Positions 49,216 through 62,930 of a stretch of DNA of 64,000 nucleotides are shown here, in pieces. Source of the stretch: Edolisoma coerulescens (Eukaryota; Chordata; Aves; Passeriformes; Campephagidae). The DNA lies in NCBI GenBank assembly GCA_013397115.1, contig VWZW01004140.1, forward strand, positions 186,001-250,000. The letters run 5' to 3'. The notes beneath the pieces are model-generated. The model was not told the DNA's origin. It did not search any database and worked only from the letters and a program-made list of their open reading frames with translations. The number at the start of each line of letters is the position of its first letter. Position 1 is the first letter of the stretch. The position numbers and the translations under genes were made by a program.

Positions 49216-51675
49216 ACACGACCCATGGAATTGCTCAAGCTCAGCTCATAGACAAGATCCCAGCAGCCCCAAGCAGGACAACCCCAGACACTGCAGTTTA
49301 GACCCAAAATGCTCGGGATGGCGAGACTGAACATGATCCAGCACAGCCCATGTCTCAGTCAATATCCATCATTTTATTCTGGGATAGATTCTCCACTGCT
49401 GACATCCCCTTTTTCACGCATCCACATGCAGGATTGAGCAAATTTCCCCTCCTGGCTGCACAGTGAGGTTTCCTTTGCTTCCCCAGAGGGGAAGGAGATG
49501 GAAATCCAAAGCCCTGGAGAAGAGGGAGGTGGGAAACCATCCCCTTTTCACCGCCTGGAAGCAACACACAACTCTGCTGCTCCCAGCAACATCTGGGGCT
49601 CGTTGCTAAAAAGGAGGAGCAGAACTCAGGGACTGTTCAGATCCAGACCAAAAATAAAGTCCAAAAAGCAAGTCCAAGTCCTTGCCACGCTGTCCCCTGC
49701 CCCCTGGCCAGCCAGGTGGCTGCCACTGAATACTGAACTAGTGCATCTCATGGGAACTTTGCCTTAGAAATGATAAATCGAGCAGGTTTTTTTAAAGCTA
49801 CACCTTTATCACAGTCTCTCCTCCAGCACTTCCATGGGAAGGAATAATTATTTTGTGCACACCGCATGTATAATGAATTTTCAGGCATACTTGTTTGATC
49901 TATAGCCCCAAAAATAAAAATCCCATTAGTCTAACAAGCTCACCAATTATTTCCTGGGATCGTTGAGCCTATTCCAGCGGAGAAAGTTGCATAAAATTGA
50001 AAGTGAACAGGGAACAGTGCAGTATGTTGTTTTACAGGGTAAAACATTTTAAAACAGTGTTTCACATCATGTTTGTGGGCAGACGAAAGAGAGGTGGAAA
50101 GAGCAGCAAGTTTGGGTCTGCTTTAGCTGGGTGGATGTACCTGGACAGGGAAGTTGAGCTAAAATTAAGGAAGAAACACATTCAAATTTGCCTGAATTTA
50201 GATATTAACTACTCAGGTGTCTCTGTCCAAGCTAGCTTTCGGAAGTTCCATGTTAAAAAAAAAAAAAGCTTTTCCAGGACACACATTCTCACTCATTTCA
50301 GATATCTAAATCCAGGGCAGGGAATGGCACTCCAGGAAAATTAGTTTCTCTCTCTCAGCTCCAAGGGAAGCCTCAGACACTGGACATGTCTGCACTGGAG
50401 GTGCACAAAGTTGGATGATGCAGATTTCCCCTCTCCACCCAATCTCCCTCAGTCCCCAAGAGCTTCTGGGGGCTGTAGAGCCACCCACTAAGCCCTCTCC
50501 AGACAACAACCAAATTAGTCCTGCTACCCTCTGGGGTGACAACCTCTCTCCACTGCCTCGGCCAAATTAAATAACAATTCAAATTGCTCTCAGGAGCTGC
50601 CTCAGCTTCAGCTGGCTGCTGGTGGCAAGCTGAACCCAGCACACAAAGGGATTCATTCACTGAAGGCAGCAAGGGGCCAAATCCAAGGCAAAGATTCCCA
50701 GGAAAGCCTGCAGCTTGGAACAAGCTGGTGGTGGGCATGGACAGGACACAATCTTAGTTGGAGCATCTGTGTCAAAGCATCAGTAAAACCTCCAACAAGT
50801 AATTTATTGTTGGAGTTGATGGGTTAAAATCAGGATTACATCCAAATCTTGCTCCTACACACATGTGGTGGCTCATGGATCAATACATTGAAGAAGGCAC
50901 CAGGAAAGAGGCTCGATGTGGTTGTTCCTCCCTTGGCAGAGGTGGCTCCAGGGCTTCCATCAGCCCTTTCCCTGCCACTCTGAGTGTTGGAAGGAGGAGA
51001 ACAAATCGAAATTCAAAGCACAACTTAATTCCTGTTTTCTCTTTAGGGATGTTGGGAGATGCTCTTTCTGTGGTTCTGGAGGGGCAGAGAAGTCTTGCAG
51101 CAGCAGCAGCAGCAAAGGCAGGCAGTGATTAGAGAAATGCCTAATATAGACACGTATAACACTGGCATTCCTGACTTCCAGCACTCCACTCTGCACCCAG
51201 AAAGGTGGAAATGACTGCTCAAACACCCATGGAAAATACAAATTAAACAGACCATGAAAACAGAACTATTTTGTCCTGTGGGATGGGGTCAGCAGCAAAA
51301 ATGGACCTTCATGGACAGAAAGGATGATGTGACTTAATCTAACAGGATAACTGCAGCCTGATGAGTTTGGGGATTGAGCATGAAGAGTTTTGAGTGTTAC
51401 AAGGCACCAAACCAAGCCCAGGGCTTGTCCCCCAGATGCCAGCCCAGCCCTGGGCGGAGCAGGCCCAGAGGGTGCAGGTCCCTGTCCCAGCTCACCCAAA
51501 CTGCTGCCTTCTGCTCTTACCCCCAGCACATCCCCTTCTCCTGTGCCTTGGAGTGCCCACCCGTGTTCCTGCCCTCACCCTGGGCCTCCCAGCAGGTCAC
51601 AGCTGCTCTTCTGTTTGCATAATCTGCCTCCTCCCAGTCCTGACATGGAGACCCCACAGAAGGAGAGGTGTCCCC
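49216..51675. other. Intergenic; AT-rich block at 49770-49990
   Basis: No gene is seen. 49770-49990 is AT-rich and repeat-free. A short CAG run near 51095-51112 is too small to matter. Confidence 0.4.
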
Positions 51676-52035
51676 AGCACCTTAGGTGGAACAGGACCTT
51701 GAAGTCCATCTCATTCCACCCCCTGCCATGGCAGGGACACCTTCCACCATCCCAGGGTGCTCCAAGCCCTGTCCAGCCTGGCCTTGGACACTTCCAGGGA
51801 TCCAGGGGCAGCCACAGCTTCTCTGGGCACCCTGTGCCAGGGCCTCCCCACCCTCCCAGGGAAGAATTCCTTCCCAATTTCCCATCTCTCCCTGCCCTCT
51901 GACAGTGGGAGGCCATTCCCCCTTGTCCTGTCACTCCATGCCCATTTCCAAGTCCCTCTCCAGCTCTCCTGGAGTCCCTTTCGGTGCTGGAAGGGGCTCT
52001 AAGGTCTCCATGGAGCCTTCTCTTAATTTCTGCTG
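51676..52035 (-). mobile_element. CR1 LINE fragment
   Basis: Starts near TTAGGTGGAACAGGACCTTG (3' region, extreme terminus lost) and continues through the GGAAGGGGCTCTAAGGTCTC block. Confidence 0.85.
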
Positions 52036-54309
52036 GCCCAACCAGTTGCTCTGCCCACAGAAACTCCAAGAAATGCAGCTTTTTGTCTGGCTTTCCCCTT
52101 CATAAGGCTGTTTATCATTTGCTCTCTGTTAGGTTGTCTTCCATCATCCAAATTTATTCCTACCTGTGAGTCCAGTTGGGAATCTCCACATTTACTCTTG
52201 CCCCACCCAAGACCAGAACTGGCCCCACCAAAACCAGAGAACACAGCCCAGGCCCCCTGAGCTCTGCAGCAGACTTGGTTTAAATGCCATGGTGAGGCTG
52301 CTGAATTCTGCCTCAGTTTCAGATATATTATCCCAAACCCAAAAGGTTTCTTGAATAAAACATGAAAATCCAGAATACCATCTGTGCAATATCATTGGGC
52401 TAATTAAGTTGATATTAAATACAATTTGTTTTACCCAACTCTTACATTTTTAATTTTAAGTGAGCTACAGAATATTCTGGGTGAAATAAGTGTTAGAAAA
52501 ACTGTTACTGGGAGCTCCAGCAGCTGAGCTGGAAACACCTGGGCTGCCCATGAGGGGGGAGTCTCATCAGAAACCTCCTGGAGCTCTTGTTAGCAAAAGA
52601 AAAATGCCAAAGGATCCCTGGTAGAAGTGACCCTGCACCCATGGGGCTCTGTGTGGGAAGAGCCCTTTGTAGCCAAAAGAAAATTAAGGTTTTCCAGGAG
52701 CATCCCCGGGGTCTGCCTGTGGGAAATCTGCCTCTCTGCATCTCCATGAGCCCGTCCAGCCTCTGCCACTTTCATGGGAGAAAAAAAAAGTCTAAAAAAT
52801 CGTGTCATGCACTCCAGAGAGAGAGCAAGCAGCCCTGATGGTGTCCTGGGCAGGTCACCCCAGCAGCTCTTGCCCCGTGCCTTGCAAAGCTTCCTGAGAA
52901 ACATCTCCATGGGCTGCCCAGCCCTCAGCTCAACAGGGACAGGTGCCAACCCCACCCCCTCACCATGCTGCCCCCAAAGCCATGCTGAGCAGGGGGAATT
53001 TCCTCCCAGGAGGGCACCAAGGGATGGGGAGGAGCTGCTGAGAGGGGATGGGACTGGTGGAACAACCTGTTGATTTAAGGACCTCCACACATACCCAGAG
53101 CCATGCAAAGGCAATTCCTGCAGCCTGGCCCAGCAGCTGGAGGTCTGAGTGCCCCCAGGTCACCTTTCCAATGCCATCCAGCCACCAGCTGCCCTCTCAG
53201 GGAATATATCAAGAATCCCCCTTATTCTGACACAGGGGAGGTGACACTCCTGCAAAGCACTCGCAGGTGAAAGGACTCTGGAGGCAACAGGCTGGAAAAT
53301 CCTGCTTTTCCAGAGCCACTGATATGAATAGATGTGGGGGTTTAAATAAGTCCCTCACTTTTGCCCAGGCCTCTGGCAGCAGGCAGTAGCCTTATAGGGG
53401 TGGCCAGCACCCCAAAATCCACTCTCATTTGCAAGTTCTTTAATAATGGCTGATTCAGTCTATTATAGAATGAATTCTTTATTTAATAGACACCATTCTT
53501 TGTCATGGATGGAGGGGGAAAATCAGGAGAAAAAGAAAAAACAAAAAAGCACCAACCCATGATTCCTCCCAAAACCTGTTAAGCTTGGAAAAGGACACTG
53601 AAATAGGCTCAATTTTGTGCAAAAGTCTCACAGCCTCTCTAGCACCAAGTTTTAATGGATCAGCCATCAGGATCCCCCATCAGGCTGAGTGAGAGCTCCT
53701 GCATGCCCTGGTACCCTGAATTCCAAGGCCAAAGGCACGTAAAACAAGCAGAGCAAACCCTGCTCCTTCCCCCTCCCACTCCCAGCCAGGTGGGCAAGGC
53801 AAACCATTCCTGCTGAAATAGATTTCTGAATTGGAAAGGGCTCAAAGATTGATTGTCCCCTGGACGAGACCGCTGACAAGAGGGGGGAAATATCATTAAA
53901 AATAAAATATATCAATCACTCCACAAATGATACTCCAATCCGTCCTTCAGGCAGGAAGGTCCCCTGCTTGGTGCCATATTCTCTTTCTTTGGGATTCTCT
54001 TTCTTTAGGGAACACACGGATTGCAGCAGCTGAGGGCGTTCATTGACGTGGATCCTGCATGTAACAGACACAAAACCTGTGTGGGGCATTGCTGTGGGGT
54101 ATTCTGAGAGGGATGGGAGCCATAGGAGCATCCCAGAGCATCTCTGGGCTCATCTCTGCAGCACAACACACTGAGAAAACCAGCACGCGCTCGTGGCGGG
54201 CTGGGAAGCACTGGGAGAAACCCCCAAACCACTTTTGTTCCTCCTCTCTCCCTGTGGAGGATGCACTTCCCTTCATCCCCTCAGTCACAGGGCTTTTCCC
54301 TGTGGGGAA
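52036..54309. other. Intergenic, with a small palindrome
   Basis: No gene is seen. GTCTATTA (53458-53465) and TAATAGAC (53484-53491) are perfect inverted arms around AGAATGAATTCT, itself an inverted repeat. Confidence 0.5.
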
Positions 54310-54462
54310 AGATGGCTGGGGGTTCTTTGCAACAAAGACCCTGAAGAAGACCTGCATTTGTGGGGAGAAAGGTGGGAGGGATTAGAGGGGGATGCCTTAG
54401 GACACAGGGCTGGGCTTCACACCCAATTCCCAGCAAAAGCTCAAGAAAGGCAGATGTTGTCA
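54310..54462 (+). repeat. Direct duplication, copy 1
   Basis: Starts AGATGGCTGGGGGTTCTTTG and is nearly identical to 56685-56842. The main difference is a 5-bp indel and a few substitutions near the middle. The flanks are unrelated. No gene or known repeat is recognised inside it. Confidence 0.75.
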
Positions 54463-56684
54463 TTCCTTCTCTGCAGCTGCATCCCCATGTTTGTGTCTGT
54501 ATTTGATGTTGGGAATGAAAAATCAAAGCCTTCCTGGTGTTCCAGGGCTGCCTGCAACCCCCTCACGTGGATCAGCCCGGTCTTATGAGCAGGTGCCTGG
54601 CACAGCACCTTCAAGTTAAGGACACAAACACTCTGTCACCTCTGCTTTTCACATCCAGGAAACTTTTCCAGCTCTTCACTATTTAAAGGTGAAACTTTCT
54701 GTATTTTGTGTCTGCCTGAACTGTTTGAGAGGGAAAATGGTTTGAAGAACATACTGTCTTTTTTGGGGGGGAATTGAAAGATGCTTTCCCCAGTGGTTTA
54801 AAAAGAAAATAACCATAAGTGCCCTATTCAGAACTGGAATAACACCAAAAAAAAGCACAAGAGTTTGAAACTGGTTCCATTTCAAGCAAAACACTTGAAA
54901 ATCAGATTAATAAATCAGGTCACTTGTGAGCAGGAGCAGCTGATCTCTGTCCCTTCAGTTGGCTTCTGTGTGATCGTATTCTTTGCTTCTTTTTGTAGAG
55001 GAGCCAAACTAAATCATTTCCCCCACCATTCCTCCTCTGGCACTGGTGGAAAATCTTCCCATATCCCTGCTGCTGGAGCGTTTTGCAGGAGGCTGGTGTG
55101 GCTTTGTCAGGGGCAAAGGCAGCCTGAGGAAGCTGAGAAGTGGAAGCCTGGGAAAGGAAGGAAGGTCTGCAGCCCCAGGCCCTGGCGTTGTGTAAAATAC
55201 TGCAAAAACTGCCACAAGGACTGATCAATCCTGTCCTCTCCACTGTTAAACACAGCAGATTTCCTTCAGGAATGAGGGCTCTGCCCTCGGCTCAGCACTT
55301 GGGGACTCTCATCACCCATGGAGCCACTCCAAGCATCCAGAGGGCACTGGGACTCCATGGGATGAGGTTTGTGTTGGTACAGACCCCAATATCAACCAGA
55401 GCTCCCTTGCTGGGTTCCATAAAGCAGATTTAGCTCCTAACCCATCTCCAATATGTCTGTTCCTTGTAGCCAGATGAATAATGAACAAATATAAATCACA
55501 AAGAATTTATCTGATGATGGCAAGGAGAGAAAGGGATGAATAATTTATTTGATGGATATTATCCATCCATCCATGGAGCCAGCCAAGTAATGAAAACATT
55601 TATTCACAAATCACTCTGTTGACAATTGAAAACTTTGTACAAGAAAGAATTCATATGTATGATTCGACTCCCTAAAAACCCAAAATAGAGAGCTGACCTT
55701 GCAGAGGAGCAAGAAGTGCTGGAGCTGTGCTTATCTTAGACCCACCTCATGCTTTCCATCTCTGGGACTATGGAAAACAAATCTCCAGCTCTGAACTATG
55801 GCAAACGTGACTTCCATCCACAGGGGAGCCCCAGAGCTGGACAGTCACCACCAAAAATCATTAAAATATGGCATGTGACTTTCCCATGAAGGCAGAGATG
55901 CTCTTCCCACCAGCTCAGCTCCATTCCAGAGTGCAGGAGCTCCCTCCATAAATAAACCACTAGAAAGGCCTAAAAATAACATTTCTTTTCTTCCAGAGGA
56001 CGTTCAGCTGCTTTCCAAGTCTTGTGCAGTTTATTCCATTATCAGAACTCCTTCCTCCATCCCATCTTGGAACTTCCAGACTGAACAACAGTCAAGCAAG
56101 GTTAGACCTGCAACAGATAAAAATGTGCTATTTATGTCCCCCCGAATTCCAGTCACTATTTTATGGCCTCAGCTCCTCTAAAAAGGGTCACAAATCTACA
56201 CAAAGTCCCCAAGCGCAGCTCTGTGCATTTGGGTCCTCCAAGATATTTAAAATCACATGAAGATGGACTGCTCCCTATTGACCATCCAAACCCAGAGGCA
56301 CAGGAACAGACATTATTCCAACACGACTATGGAATAAATTGCCATCTGCTTTCAAGTAGGAGAAGAGGAAGAATTCCTACGGCCACAGCTCTGGAGCTGG
56401 CGAGCCAGAAAACTTGTCATGGTTCAATTAATCTCACAAAAAGAATCAAAATCACGGCTGCCTCTCTGAAATAGATGCAAATCTCCATTCCCCTCTGGTG
56501 AGTGAAGCAGGGCTGGCAATCGTGTCCAAGCAGGTTGCTTATGAGATTTTAGTGCTTGTGGGAAAGCACCACGGCACAAGCCTGGGCATATGGCATTTGC
56601 AAGGTACTCTCTCCTCCCAGCTGAGGTTGTTAGTGCAGGAGACGTGGGAAGGAGAATGAACAGAAAAGTTCAGGCAGGCTGAGC
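54463..56684. other. Intergenic, nothing recognised
   Basis: Mixed sequence with a short ATCC run near 55561 and AT-rich DNA at 55480-55680. No gene or known repeat. Confidence 0.45.
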
Positions 56685-56842
56685 AGATGGCTGGGGGTTC
56701 TTTGCAACAAAGACCCTGAAGAAGACCTGCATTTGTGGGGAGAAAGGTGGGAGGGATGAGAGGAGCCTGCAATGCCTTAGGACACAGGGCTGGGCTTCAC
56801 ACCCAATTCCCAGCAAAAGCTCAAGAAAGGCAGATGTGGTCA
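56685..56842 (+). repeat. Direct duplication, copy 2
   Basis: Second copy of the segment at 54310-54462, same orientation, 2.4 kb away. A CR1 3' end begins about 20 bases to its right, so retrotransposon-linked transduction is one possible origin. Confidence 0.75.
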
Positions 56843-56862
56843 CAGGTAAGAAACTGTTGTTA

Positions 56863-57310
56863 AAATCCCAGATTGGTTTGGGTTGGAAGAGATCTTCCCT
56901 GAAAGACCATCCAGTCCCACCCCCTGCCATGGGACACCTCCCAGTATCCCAGGGTGCTCCAAGCCCCATCCAACCTGGCCTTGGACACTTCCAGGGATCC
57001 AGGGGCAGCCACAGCTCCTCTGGGCACCCTGTGCCAGGGCCTCATCACCCAGAGTAAAAAATGTCTTCCCAATAGCCCATCTAAACCCGTCCTTTTTCAG
57101 TTTAAAACCATTCCCCTTGTCCTGTCGCTGTCTGCCTGCATGAAAAGCCCTCTCCCTCTTTTTCATAAGCCACGTCAGGCACGGGAAGGGGCTCTAAGGA
57201 CTCCCCAGAACCTTCTCTTCTCCAGGCTGAAGACCCCCAGCTCTCCCAGTCTGTTTCTAGAGATCAGAGGTGCTCCAACCCTCCCCATCCCCATCTCCAC
57301 CTGCAGCAGG
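56863..57310 (-). mobile_element. CR1 LINE fragment
   Basis: The 3' end AAAATCCCAGATTGGTTTGG is at the left; about 450 bases of CR1 follow, including CCTTCTCTTCTCCAGGCTGA. Confidence 0.85.
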
Positions 57311-60120
57311 ACAGGATCTGAGCAGCAGGACCTCAACCAAACTCCCAGCCCGGGCACAGGCACTCAGCTTTTGGTCCAAATTAAAAAAACCCCTCTGGCT
57401 CCTACTCCCCAGCACCCAAAGGGAGAGCACCCAGTGGGACCATCCCCAGCTGCAGGGGTGACCAGCCCTCACCCCAAGGAGCAGATGCCTCCTCCCCCAT
57501 CCTCAGCCAGGGCATAGTTCCCATGTTTCCATGCAAGTTTTCAGTGGCACACAAAAATGGCCACAAAATTAGCAAAGTTTCATGCAAAAAAAAATAACAC
57601 AGGGCTGGACTTGGAGCCTTCCCTGGAAGCAGAGCTTTGGCTGAGACAGAGCTCCCTGCTGCTAACAGGAACAGCTGATCTCTTAGAGGGCAAAACCTGC
57701 TTTATCCAGTCCTGCTCTCCTACTGAGGGCCACGCTAAACACCAGACACTCCTTAAACAAGAGAGATACCCCATTCTAACAGCAGATATCTGGGGAGCCT
57801 CTGTACAGCCCAACACCACCTTCATTTAATACACAATGCTTCAGCTTCCGGAGCCCCTCAGCAGCACTGCACTCAGAAGGCCGACAAAAAGAATCACACT
57901 CAGTATTTTGGAGTCTTCACAGAGGCTTTAGTACCATTGATAAGTGGATGTTTTAGTAAAACCACTCCTGCCTGGAGAGCAGGATCTCACTGACAGCCCA
58001 AGAACTTCAGCAATATTGAAAAGCTCCACCACAACCATTCACCTGCTCCATTTCCATTCATTTCCCCTTAATTACCAAACCCAGCACTTCCCATTAGCTA
58101 CAATTAAACCTCTAGAGGTGCTACCAAGCCAGATTTAAGGGAAATTGGAACCACAAGAACCTGCCAGCAAGTTTTATTTAAAGAAGCAGAGAAATCTCTA
58201 CCCTCAAGTAAATTCCTCCAGATTCAGCCAGCAGCAGGTGAGCTGAGGATCAGCACTTCCCTGTCCTGATTCCCAGGAGGATGGGATGCTCCTGCCTCCA
58301 GCATGGAGCTGACCAAAGGGATGGAAGAGGGAAGGAGGAGCTGATATTTCACATTTTTGAGATTTTTTTTGGTTTTGCAGGCAGCCAAACCAGCCTGGAG
58401 GCACCAAACAACATCAGCTAAAGGCGTCCTGAGGGCTTTGCTGGGATGGGCAGGGTGGTCACTGATGTCCCCGTGCAGGTCACCTCCAGCAGCTCCCTGT
58501 GTCCAGGTACCTTCCAGTGCTGGGCAGGAGCAGGAGTTGGGCACGGAGGAAAGCCAGCTGTCCTGGAGCTCCATCTAGTGCAACGCACCCCGGGTTTATT
58601 CCTGTCTCCACATTTTGGGACGCTCTGGCTCCTGGAGTCACAGGATTTCCAGAGACTTGTGCTTCACGATTCCCCCCATCAGTAAATCAGTGCACGTGCA
58701 GCTGTTGCTGCTGCAGGTGACACCATAAAAACACAGTTCAGGTGCATTTCCAACCAGAAAACAGACGGGGCTTCTCTATCTTTTTTAAATCCTCTTGTTA
58801 GTTTTCCATTTGGAAGTGCTTGGGGCTGCAAAAGGTGTTGCTCACAAGCGCTGCAACCTCTGAAAGAGCAGAGCAGGCACCAGGGCTTGGGTGACTGAAA
58901 CACAGCTCTGGTTTTCAAAAGGATTCAGACTTTTCAGGTCTTGACACCTGCTCCACCGTCTTTGAAAGCCTCCACCACACCAGAGGTGCTCAGAGCTCCA
59001 GGAAAAGGTGGTTTCCCTTGAAATTCCTGCTGGAAGCTGTCAGCAAACAGGGAAATGCACCATGAGCGTGAGAGGGTGAGCTCCTGGTTTTGTTTTAAGC
59101 ATCAGTATCAAAAGAGGGGAAAAAACAAAAGTAAAGAAGCCTTTTTGGAAAAAGAGCAATGTTAATTTCCAAAGGAATGAAGGAAAAAGTGGGATGAGAT
59201 CCTTCTCACTGCTTTTTCCCCAAATACACTCAGCTGGACACAGAGACCAAGGATCTCTCTCCCCAGTACTCTCTGCAAATCCTTTTCCTAAAGCCCCTCT
59301 GCCATCCATGCCCACCACAGCAGCCCTGGATCCCAGTGTTTTCCCCTCCTCCAGCACAGCTGCTCCTCAGGGAAGCCAAGACTTTGTGCATGGCATTATA
59401 TTTTTAACTACACCCAATATTCAGGGAGTTTCAATTCCTGAGAGGGAGGGGAGATTTAAACAAAGGGAAATGTGTAAACACCTGAATAAAGACATGAATG
59501 ATTAGCAGAAATAACTGTTAATAACTGTGAATTATTTCCATGCCAATTGCCAAGATGCATTAAAGAAGCTACAAGGGATTTCCAGCTATTAACAGGTGAG
59601 GCACTGGCATTAAACGAAGGTCACAGAGGGATTTATATATCGTGCTACAACACTTTTGCTCACTTTCATCAGGAAATTAATCCACAAACACCAGAGGTTT
59701 ATGTCCAAAAAGGAGACAGAGGAGTCCTGTTACTTTATTCAAATAAAGGGAGAGGACATGGGGCACTTCCCATGGGGTCTCTCAAGCTGTTGGAGGATGA
59801 AGCCTCCTTTTTATCCTAATTTCCCGGCCGCATTTCCCTCTCTCATTCCCCATTGGCTGAAGTACTTGAGAGGTACAGACTTCCTGAATCACTTAATACA
59901 GACCCCCTTCTAATGTAAACCCTCCCCTTTTTATTTTCCTATGGAATTTATGGTTCTTCCCCTTGCTTCTTTCATCTCTCAGTATCTATCTCTACCTATC
60001 AGCAAACCCACAGTTTGTAAAGACAAATCCCTCTCATTCCTTTCACTTTTTAATTAAATATCTCTGCAGTGCTATTCCCTGGGAACTCCTGCCTTACACA
60101 CCTTACAACTGCTCATCTTT
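57311..60120. other. Intergenic; AT-rich block at 59470-59700
   Basis: No gene is seen. A 90-codon frame at 59547-59819 crosses the AT-rich block and resembles nothing known. Confidence 0.4.
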
Positions 60121-60265
60121 CCATGGAATCACGGGATCATTAAGGTTGGAAAAGACCTCCAAGATCATCAGGTCCAACTTTTAACCAAACACCACCATTC
60201 CCACTAAACTGTATTGCCAAGTGCCACATCTACTTGTTTACTGAACACTTCCAGGGATGGTGACA
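60121..60265 (-). mobile_element. CR1 LINE 3' fragment
   Basis: CATGGAATCACGGGATCATT then AGGTTGGAAAAGACCTCCAA mark a CR1 3' end of the same subfamily as the 3.9 and 30.7 kb copies. Confidence 0.85.
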
Positions 60266-60879
60266 ACAAAATCTGTGGCCAAAATGTGGGAGTGTGCAGC
60301 AAACAGTGGGATATCCCCCAATGCACAACTCCTGCTGGAGAAATACCAGGGAAACTCTGTGCTGCCAGGCTTGGGAGTTTGAAAACTCTCAAAACCAAAA
60401 AAGAAATCAAAGCACAAAAGTGTTCATTCCTTGGAATAAAATACCTGTGGTTTCCTATGCTGGCCCAGGGCTGGGGGGTGCCCTGCAGGGATGGGCTCCA
60501 GCCAGACACAGCCCCCCATCCCAGGGGGATGCCCCATCTTTGTGTGGGCCCATCAGCTGCTGGTTTAGTTTGGCCGTGAGTTCCATCTGTCTTACAAAAC
60601 CCTCTTAAAACAACTTCCAGAAATGCTTTTATTCCGAGGATGCTCTGACTTGAATGCATCTGATTCATCCCCTCCCTCTAAATGACCCTTTTACAGCACA
60701 GCCTGAGCAGCCAAAGGAAAGCAGAGTTGTTTTCTCCCTGCTATCACAATCAAGTTGTTTGGTACAAACATGGCTGAGAAGTGAATCCATAATGTTCCTG
60801 GCCGTGCAAAGAAACTGCTATTACCAGGAGGAAAATGCAGATAGTAACTCTGTGGGTTTTTCTCCACTGGAACTGTAAT

Positions 60880-61130
60880 TAATGTGGATGCTGTGCACTA
60901 AGTGCGGGGAGAAATACAGACTTCACAGCAGTGAAAATGCATCTCATTAACACTGGAACTACTGTATCGTCCAAATGCATTATGTTCAGCAAGGAAAAGC
61001 TGTGTAATTGAATTCCCACCAAAGCACAGTTCATCTGCATCAAATGGCACCGTGCTCATCCTGCAGCTCCTTCGGGCTGCTGCTGGAAATGAGGATTAAT
61101 TAGGATACCTGCTCGTTACTCAGGGAGCAG
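60880..61130. other. AT-rich block, candidate conserved non-coding element
   Basis: Repeat-free, with GTAATTAATGTGGATGCTGT and ATGAGGATTAATTAGGATAC, rich in TAAT cores. Nothing else of note occurs between 60266 and 62667 except AT-rich 61320-61400 and 61510-61570. Confidence 0.35.
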
Positions 61131-62667
61131 GCAGACACGCTTTGGTCAGGCTGGGGGCTGCAGTGAGAGGCTCTGCTCAAATCCCAGCCAGGCAGAGCAG
61201 GGGGACTCCAAAGATTTGGATCTTCTTGCATTCAGGATGCACCAAAGAGTCAAAATTTTTTTGTCAGTGCAGAAAACGCTGGTTAAAAAAACCCCAACAA
61301 TTCACAGGAAGGCACCTCTGCTGCATAAATACTTCAGTAATAATTAATAAGTGATTTATGGAATTGGTTTTGAATTATTCTAGGCTGGATTGGCTCGAGT
61401 GGCAGGGATGTGTGTAAATCATTCTGTGCACAGCATCCCCCAATCCCAACACGCAGCTAATGAACCCTCCGGAGCCGAACACGCTCCTCCTTCAGGAAGA
61501 ACTCACTGGTCTGCAGCATTTTAATGGGCAAATTATTATTAATTTAAATAAACACATTAAAAACTCCCAAATACAGCACAGGGGAGAGTTTGGGAAGGGG
61601 TAGGAGGCATCCAGACAGAACAGCAGAGAGGTTTTGGAGATTTGGAGTGGGAAATCTGTGCTTTCACTGCATAGTCTTTCAGTCAGATCCGAGTGGGACT
61701 AATCCATCTCTTTGCTACAGACTCTCCCATCCATAAGCCCCAGCACTGGGGTGTGTGAGGGCAGCAGGAGCTCACTAAATGCATTTTAACTCATCATCAT
61801 CATGTATTCTCCCTTTTCTTCCCCCGTCACATGTTCACCAGAGCCCCAGCACATGGCTCTCCGGCATCCCAGCGGCACAACTTCCAGGCTGAGAAACCCC
61901 TGCAACCCCAAACCCCAGAGTTATTCTGGGCAGAGGCCTCCTGGGGCAAAGCAGCACATGGGGAGGAGCTCACCCCATCTCATCTTGGGGTCCTGGTATG
62001 ATTTTGTTCCACGTTCACCCCAGACTCAGACTCCCAAAGTTCCCCACAGTGAGAACTGATCAGCCCCCTCAGCATCCCCTTTGGATGTCATTTTGGGCTG
62101 TAGGGGAGGCAGTGGGAGCAATCCATCACCTTCAACCTTTAGAAAAACAGGGATTGCTGGGGTGTCATTTTGAGCTGCCACTTGGGTGAATTTTACTCAC
62201 TGGAGGTGCGAGGGATGCTGAGCTCTGGCTCATTCTGGCTCCCCAAACATGTGGGACACGATCCCATCACTCCCAGGACCTCACTGTGCTCACCAGTGCC
62301 TCGGCTCCCAGGCAGCCCGACCCACCCCGTTTCTTCCGTGCTTCAAATCCCATTATTCAGCTCTAACGAGGAAATAATTTTAATTAAGGAAATTAAAAAT
62401 GTATTTGTGTTGGAATTTTAAGTAGGTGTTAATTTGAAGACATGAAAAGGAGCCCTCCAGCCACCTCAAGATCCGTCTGTGTCAGGAGCAGCAGGGGATG
62501 GGGATGGAGGAGGGGAAGGGCCCTCTGCATCCCCTGGGGACAGCAAAGGGTCCCGGGGGAGCAGGGGCAGGGCAAAAAGGCAGCTATGGAGGGCTCCTGC
62601 TAATTCCATTCCTGCAGGAGAGTGCAGCCAGCTGGGAGTCGGTCTCTTCTCCCAGCAAGCGACAGGG

Positions 62668-62930
62668 CAAAAGGAGTAGGCCTCAAATTGCACCGGGAGG
62701 GGTTAGGTTGGATATTAGGGAAAATCTTCATGGAAAGGGCTGTCAAACATTGGAATGGCTGCCCAGGGCAGTGGTGGAGTCTCCATCCCTGGAGGGATTT
62801 AAAACCCCTGTGGATGTGGCACTTGGGGACATGGTTTAGTGGTGGGCCTGGCAGTGCTGGGAGAACAGCTGGTAGTCACTGATCACAGAGGGGTTTTCCA
62901 ACCTTAATGATTCTATAGAGCTATGAAAAG
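62668..62930 (+). mobile_element. CR1 LINE 3' fragment
   Basis: Continuous CR1 from GGCAAAAGGAGTAGGCCTCA to the terminus TTTTCCAACCTTAATGATTC. Same subfamily as the copy at 30672-30920. Confidence 0.85.
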
